This document shows positions 60,900 through 64,000 of a stretch of DNA of 64,000 nt, in pieces. The notes under the pieces are model-generated. The model made no database searches, was not told where the DNA came from, and saw nothing but the letters and a program-made list of their open reading frames with translations. A program made the position numbers and the translations under genes. The DNA is from Spinactinospora alkalitolerans (GTDB taxonomy: Bacteria > Actinomycetota > Actinomycetes > Streptosporangiales > Streptosporangiaceae). Location of the stretch: positions 1,302,001 through 1,366,000 of the forward strand of contig NZ_JACCCC010000001.1 of assembly GCF_013408795.1 (NCBI RefSeq). Reading direction: 5' to 3'. How positions within the stretch are numbered: the first letter of the stretch is position 1; every line of letters starts with the position of its first letter.

Positions 60900-61080
60900 A
60901 TCCTGTTCTCATTTATCGGGCGCCCGGTGCCGGAGACGGCTCGGGCGCCTTTGCCGTTTCCGGTAAATACTTATGTTCTCAGGGGGATCCGAGGCGGACC
61001 CGAAGTTTCCGGCGCGGGGTGCGGACCCGGTCTTGCGCTAGAACGGGTTTCAGTATTAGGTTCCCTTGCAGAGCCCCGGG

Positions 61081-61127
61081 TCCGGCGGGGCGCTCCGCGG
61101 CTCCCCTGGGTCGCGGAGCGCGCCGGA
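61081..61127. other. Long hairpin with bulge, first of two
   Basis: TCCGGC and GCGCTCCGCG (61081-61086, 61090-61099; 3-base bulge between) pair with CGCGGAGCGC and GCCGGA (61112-61127). The 410-base gap 60900-61313 has no gene but holds this and the next hairpin, plus a smaller GGCGCCCG/CGGGCGCC hairpin near 60919-60951. Confidence 0.6.
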
Positions 61128-61142
61128 CAACGGGCACGAACG

Positions 61143-61188
61143 CGTCGCCTGCCGGAGACGGATCGCGCCCCGTCTCCGGCGGGCGACG
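61143..61188 (+). terminator. Long hairpin followed by T-run, second of two
   Basis: CGTCGCCTGCCGGAGACGG (61143-61161) pairs with CCGTCTCCGGCGGGCGACG (61170-61188), 18 Watson-Crick pairs plus one G-T, with an 8-base loop. Downstream at 61199 is CTTTTCG, so it looks like an intrinsic terminator on the plus strand, although the nearest upstream gene is the Dabb gene 540 bases away. Confidence 0.55.
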
Positions 61189-61313
61189 TCCCCCGACCTT
61201 TTCGCTGACGTCCCCTGACACCGCGGCGGCTCCGCGGCCACTTTCGTGACCTGCGGCGGCCGAAGTACTAGCCTGGGCCTGTCCACGGCAACGGCGCGCC
61301 ACGGGGAGCGGAC

Positions 61314-62360
61314 ATGGGCCAGCAGACGACCGGGACCGGTGCGGATTGGACGCGGGCCCCGGGGGCCGGCGCCGAGCGGTCCGCGGCGGTGCCGCCCGCA
61401 CCCGGGGACGACCGGCAGGACGACTACCGCTCGGGCCCGGTGGGCCGGCGGCGCAGTTGGTACGGGACCAAGAAGCACGTCAAGCGGGTGCTCGGCTGGC
61501 GGCTGCCCAACCTCGCGATGCGCGGGGCGGTCGGGCTGGCAGCGCCGCGGCTGCGTGGGACCGGTCGGCTGCCGGCGCCGGTCTCGGTCCCCGAGGTCGT
61601 GGGCCGGGTCGACGGGGCCGAGTACGTCATGCTGCGGCCGTCGCGCTGCGTGGTGGCCAAGGAGCTGTACTGGGGCGGCGGGCGCCGTCCGCAGCCCGCC
61701 GACGACTTCGCGGTCCGGCTGTTCGCCGCCGCGGCGCGCCCTGCGGCGACGATGCTGGACATCGGCGCCTACACGGGGCTGTTCACGCTGGTCGGCACCG
61801 CGGTCAACAGCGAGCTCCGCGCGCACGCCTTCGAGATCGTCCCGGAGGTCTACCACGCCCTGTTCGACAACTGCGTGCGCAACCGGGTGCTGCACCGCAC
61901 GACCCTGCACCACGTGGGCGTCGGCGACCCCGCCGTCACGATCGGCATGCCGGTCCGCTCCGGCGACTCCGCGCTGCCCTGCTTCTACTCCAGCGAACTG
62001 AGGTTCCGCGACGGCGTGCCCATCGGCGTCGTGGCACTGGACTCCTTCACCGACCGGACGCCGGTCGGCGGGCGCGTGCTGCTGAAGGTCGACGTCGAGG
62101 GGACCGAGGCCTCGGTCTTCGAGCACGGCCAGGGATTCCTCGCCGCCCACCGGCCCGACGTCCTCTGCGAGGTGCTGCCGGGGGCCGACGGCGAACGGCT
62201 GCGCGAACTGCTGGAGCCGCACGGCTACCGGTTCCACCTGGTGGGGGAGCGCGCGCTCGCCCCGGCCGGCCCGATCGTGCCGCACGAGCGGTTCCGGGAC
62301 TGGTTCTTCACCACCCGCGAGCCCGCCGAACTGGAGGGGCTGGGCATCCCGATGGCCTAA
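61314..62360 (+). CDS. FkbM-family methyltransferase
   Basis: A 348-aa S-adenosylmethionine-dependent methyltransferase. The SAM site is MLDIGAYTGLFTLVGTAVNS followed by AHAFEIVPEVYHALFDNCV, and the FkbM-specific VLLKVDVEGTEASVFEHG sits at about residues 255-272. The N-terminal 50 residues are low-complexity and hydrophilic. FkbM enzymes usually methylate hydroxyl groups of sugars or natural products; there is no biosynthetic cluster here, so the acceptor is unknown. It is preceded by GGGGAGCGGAC, a fair ribosome site, and a -10-like TACTAG near 61266. Its TAA stop coincides with the left end of repeat B2. Confidence 0.88.
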   Translation: MGQQTTGTGADWTRAPGAGAERSAAVPPAPGDDRQDDYRSGPVGRRRSWYGTKKHVKRVLGWRLPNLAMRGAVGLAAPRLRGTGRLPAPVSVPEVVGRVDGAEYVMLRPSRCVVAKELYWGGGRRPQPADDFAVRLFAAAARPAATMLDIGAYTGLFTLVGTAVNSELRAHAFEIVPEVYHALFDNCVRNRVLHRTTLHHVGVGDPAVTIGMPVRSGDSALPCFYSSELRFRDGVPIGVVALDSFTDRTPVGGRVLLKVDVEGTEASVFEHGQGFLAAHRPDVLCEVLPGADGERLRELLEPHGYRFHLVGERALAPAGPIVPHERFRDWFFTTREPAELEGLGIPMA

Positions 62361-62535
62361 GTCGTTGATGGGAGAAAGGCGGGGACGGTTTCCAGGCCCT
62401 GCTCGGCCTTTGCGGGCCCGGGTGGGGCTGTTGTCGGGCCTGCAGCGTCCGGCGACGCGCTGACGGCAGCCTTCCCGGGTCACCAGGGGTGAATGGAGGA
62501 TTGCGACTACAGCTTTCCGACCCCGGCAACGATCT
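62359..62535 (+). mobile_element. MITE-like repeat, family B copy 2
   Basis: A 177-bp element that exactly fills the space between the stop codons of the convergent fkbM-family and tetR genes. The ends read AAGTCGTTGATGGGA on the left and CAACGATCT on the right, imperfect versions of the copy 1 terminal repeats. The flanks are CTAA (62357-62360) and CTAG (62534-62537), which fit an IS5-type YTAR target duplication. Confidence 0.78.
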
Positions 62536-63181
62536 AGGTGTGCTGTTCCGGGACGATGCCGTCGAAGAGGACCCTCGTGAAGTGCCGGGCGAGGTCGCCG
62601 GTGTCCAGGGGGCCGTCGGGGCGGTACCAGCGCGCCGTCGCCCAGATGGCGTCGCGGGCCGTCCGGTAGGTGAGCCCGGGGTCGAGGTCGGAGCGGAAGG
62701 CGCCCCTGTCCTGGCCGTCCCTGAGCACGCCGGTCCAGATGCGCCGGACCTCCCGCTCCGCCCGGTCCAGATAATCGAAGCGTGAGAGGCGCCGGAGGTA
62801 GCACCGGTCGTTCTGCAGCACGGTGATCGCGGCGCGGTGCGGCTCCAGGCAGGCGTGGGCCACCGCGATGAGCTCGGTCAGCAGCCTCCGCGGGTCGCCG
62901 CCGTCGGCGACCGCCGCGCGGTGGTCGCGCAGCAGGTCGTCCAGGAAGGACGAGAGGATCTCGTCGACGATCGACTCCTTGGAGTCGAAATGGTGGTACA
63001 GGCTGCCGGAGAGGATCCCGGCCTGGTCGGCGATCTGGCGGACCGTGGTCGCCTGGAACCCCTGCTCGGCGAAGAGGCCGGCCGCGAGGCGCACCAGGGC
63101 GTCGCGCCGCTCCGAGGCGGGCGGGGCCGCGCCGTGCCGACGGCCCCGCCCGCGCGGGGCGCCGTCGTTCTCGGTGTCCAC
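62534..63181 (-). CDS. TetR-family regulator, KstR2-like C-terminal domain
   Basis: A 215-aa repressor. The helix-turn-helix is at about residues 25-75 (ALVRLAAGLFAEQGFQATTV, then RQIADQAGILSGSLYHHFDS). The C-terminal ligand domain has YLRRLSRFDYLDRAEREVRR and a DAIWATARWYRPDG segment like that of KstR2, which in actinobacteria controls steroid ring degradation and binds an acyl-CoA. No fatty-acid or steroid gene is in the window, so the ligand assignment is weak. The start codon is ATG 63181. The stop codon TAG is formed with the end of repeat B2. Confidence 0.88.
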   Translation of the reverse strand: MDTENDGAPRGRGRRHGAAPPASERRDALVRLAAGLFAEQGFQATTVRQIADQAGILSGSLYHHFDSKESIVDEILSSFLDDLLRDHRAAVADGGDPRRLLTELIAVAHACLEPHRAAITVLQNDRCYLRRLSRFDYLDRAEREVRRIWTGVLRDGQDRGAFRSDLDPGLTYRTARDAIWATARWYRPDGPLDTGDLARHFTRVLFDGIVPEQHT

Positions 63182-63241
63182 GCCCCCATTATGGGCGCCG
63201 CCTCCGCCCGGCCCGTCGGACAGCGGACGTTCGGCCTGTCG

Positions 63242-63607
63242 CTACTTGAGCAGGCCGGCCATCTCCGTGACCGTCGGGCAGGGCCAGCGCAGCATGCAGC
63301 AGCGGCACCGCTGCGTCATCGGCGCCGGCCCGCTGGAGACGCCGCCGCCGTCGCGCGGACGGTGCAGGGACAGCAGGTTCAGGCAGGTGTCGGCGAACGC
63401 GATGATCTCGCTGCGGGCGTTGGCGTAGAACGCGACGTCGTTGATGCGCAGCAGGGCGTTCTCGGCCGGCTGCGCGGGGATGCCGACGGTCTCCGGTCCC
63501 CAGGAGACGGCCTTGGCGGCCCGCTCGCGCACCCCTTCGATGTAGAGCCGCAGTCGTTCGTGGTCGTCCAGCCGCCCTGGAGCGGAAACGGAAACGTCGA
63601 TGGGCAT
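63242..63607 (-). CDS. Small protein with C-terminal Cys motif
   Basis: A 121-aa uncharacterised actinobacterial protein. Residues 1-80 are predicted helical (GRLDDHERLRLYIEGVRERA, later AFYANARSEIIAFADTCLNL). The C-terminus has four clustered cysteines, QRCRCCMLRWPCPTVTEMAG. Related small proteins with a CxxC...WPCPT ending are common in actinomycetes (from memory) and could bind a metal. The ATG at 63607 is preceded by GGGGGGAATTCACA. The upstream gap 63608-63770 is AT-richer and holds its promoter; no other gene is seen there. Confidence 0.65.
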   Translation of the reverse strand: MPIDVSVSAPGRLDDHERLRLYIEGVRERAAKAVSWGPETVGIPAQPAENALLRINDVAFYANARSEIIAFADTCLNLLSLHRPRDGGGVSSGPAPMTQRCRCCMLRWPCPTVTEMAGLLK

Positions 63608-63770
63608 TGTGAATTCCCCCCGGTCGGAACGGCGTCCGACCTCACCCCGATGTTACTAAGAGTGAAGCTAGTGTTACAGATTGTTGCACTGCTGTGCGGG
63701 GAAAGCGGCGGGGCGCGCCGGGGAGTCCGCGCCGCGGACCGGGCATCGGTGACACCGGGGACGAAAGAGC

Positions 63771-63806
63771 GCACGGGTTGTCCCGGGGGTCTGGGACAAC
63801 CCGTGC
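63771..63806 (-). terminator. Terminator for the metallothionein-like gene
   Basis: GCACGGGTTGTCCC (63771-63784) and GGGACAACCCGTGC (63793-63806) form a perfect 14-bp stem with an 8-base loop. It begins 54 bases past the stop of the small Cys-rich gene, and on the minus strand is followed by CTCTTTCG. Confidence 0.75.
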
Positions 63807-63860
63807 GGGGCGGGCGGAAAGGGGTATTCGCCGCCGCTCGTGCGAGCCTGGAACAGGTCG

Positions 63861-63974
63861 CTATCCGCAGTTCCCCCCGCAGTTGCAGGAGCCGCCGCTC
63901 TGGCAGCCGCAACCGCAGCCGGGACCGCAGTTGCATCCGCCGGGAGCCGGGGGAGTCGGACTGGACTGGGGCAT
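63861..63974 (-). CDS. Metallothionein-like Cys-rich micro-protein, 37 aa
   Basis: A 37-aa open frame that is too short for most gene finders. It reads MPQSSPTPPAPGG, then a Cys-rich half with the pattern CxC-x3-C-x-C-x-C-x5-C-x-C-x3-C: eight cysteines in the last 24 residues, otherwise Gly, Asn, Pro and Ser. This matches the design of small bacterial metallothioneins such as mycobacterial MymT in cysteine density, though I cannot claim homology. A strong ribosome site (GAGGAGGG) precedes the ATG and a clean terminator follows the gene. A role in copper or zinc buffering is inferred. The promoter lies beyond the window edge or in the last 26 bases. Confidence 0.78.
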   Translation of the reverse strand: MPQSSPTPPAPGGCNCGPGCGCGCQSGGSCNCGGNCG

Positions 63975-64000
63975 GGTCCCTCCTCGGAGCCGAGGACCGG

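Overview
The window is very GC-rich (roughly 72-74 percent by eye), with GTG starts, ATGA/GTGA stop-start overlaps and actinobacterial gene families throughout (SecA2, PucR, NB-ARC LuxR regulators, SHOCT and FkbM proteins, a DUF4081-type GNAT). This points to a filamentous actinomycete, plausibly Nocardiopsaceae/Streptosporangiales. That placement is inferred; no rRNA or tRNA gene lies in the window.

Layout. (1) 1-3.7 kb: the isoprenoid/regulated-proteolysis block dxr (5' truncated) - rip1/rseP - ispG. (2) 3.7-4.4 kb: a VapBC toxin-antitoxin pair of visibly lower GC. (3) 4.9-9.6 kb: a lysine-catabolism operon (APC permease, 5-aminovaleramidase DavA, L-lysine 2-monooxygenase DavB) with a convergent Lrp/AsnC regulator. 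(4) 9.8-14.3 kb: secreted tripeptidyl-peptidase-like hydrolase, GNAT protein, and a Crp-type regulator paired with a degenerate class III cyclase-like protein. (5) 15-20.3 kb: a dipeptide ABC transporter operon (dppABC-DF fusion) beside a solute-binding-protein remnant. (6) 20.8-29.7 kb: CooC-like ATPase, RsbW-like kinase, half-size adenylation protein, and two tandem NB-ARC/TPR/LuxR regulators. (7) 29.9-59.3 kb: a large catabolic island interrupted by hisS, a Cvn-type GTPase and secA2. (8) 59.4-64 kb: small proteins, an FkbM methyltransferase, a TetR regulator and, at the right edge, a 37-aa Cys-rich metallothionein-like gene.

The catabolic island is the main point of interest. It holds homologues of all three oxamate carbamoyltransferase components (AllF/FdrA, AllG/DUF1116, AllH/DUF2877), a divergent PucR regulator, a uracil-type NCS2 permease, a molybdenum hydroxylase (CoxM/S/L plus CoxG anchor), a second PaoABC-type molybdenum hydroxylase, an ATP-dependent hydantoinase pair (HyuA/B) with an NmrA-like protein, a carbamate kinase, and a barbiturase/cyanuric-acid-hydrolase family ring-opening amidohydrolase. 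No allantoin-pathway gene is visible. I propose, as inference, a route uracil -> barbiturate -> ureidomalonate -> malonamate + carbamoyl phosphate -> ATP, in which the AllFGH-type enzyme phosphorolyses ureidomalonate, the one-carbon homologue of its known substrate oxalurate.

The intergenic DNA carries three families of dispersed or palindromic elements. Family A has four copies with nested stems and compensatory base changes. Family B has two copies of a ~160-177 bp MITE-like element whose ends coincide with stop codons. Family C is one 292-bp element with 28-bp terminal inverted repeats. Several strong perfect-palindrome terminators delimit the operons.
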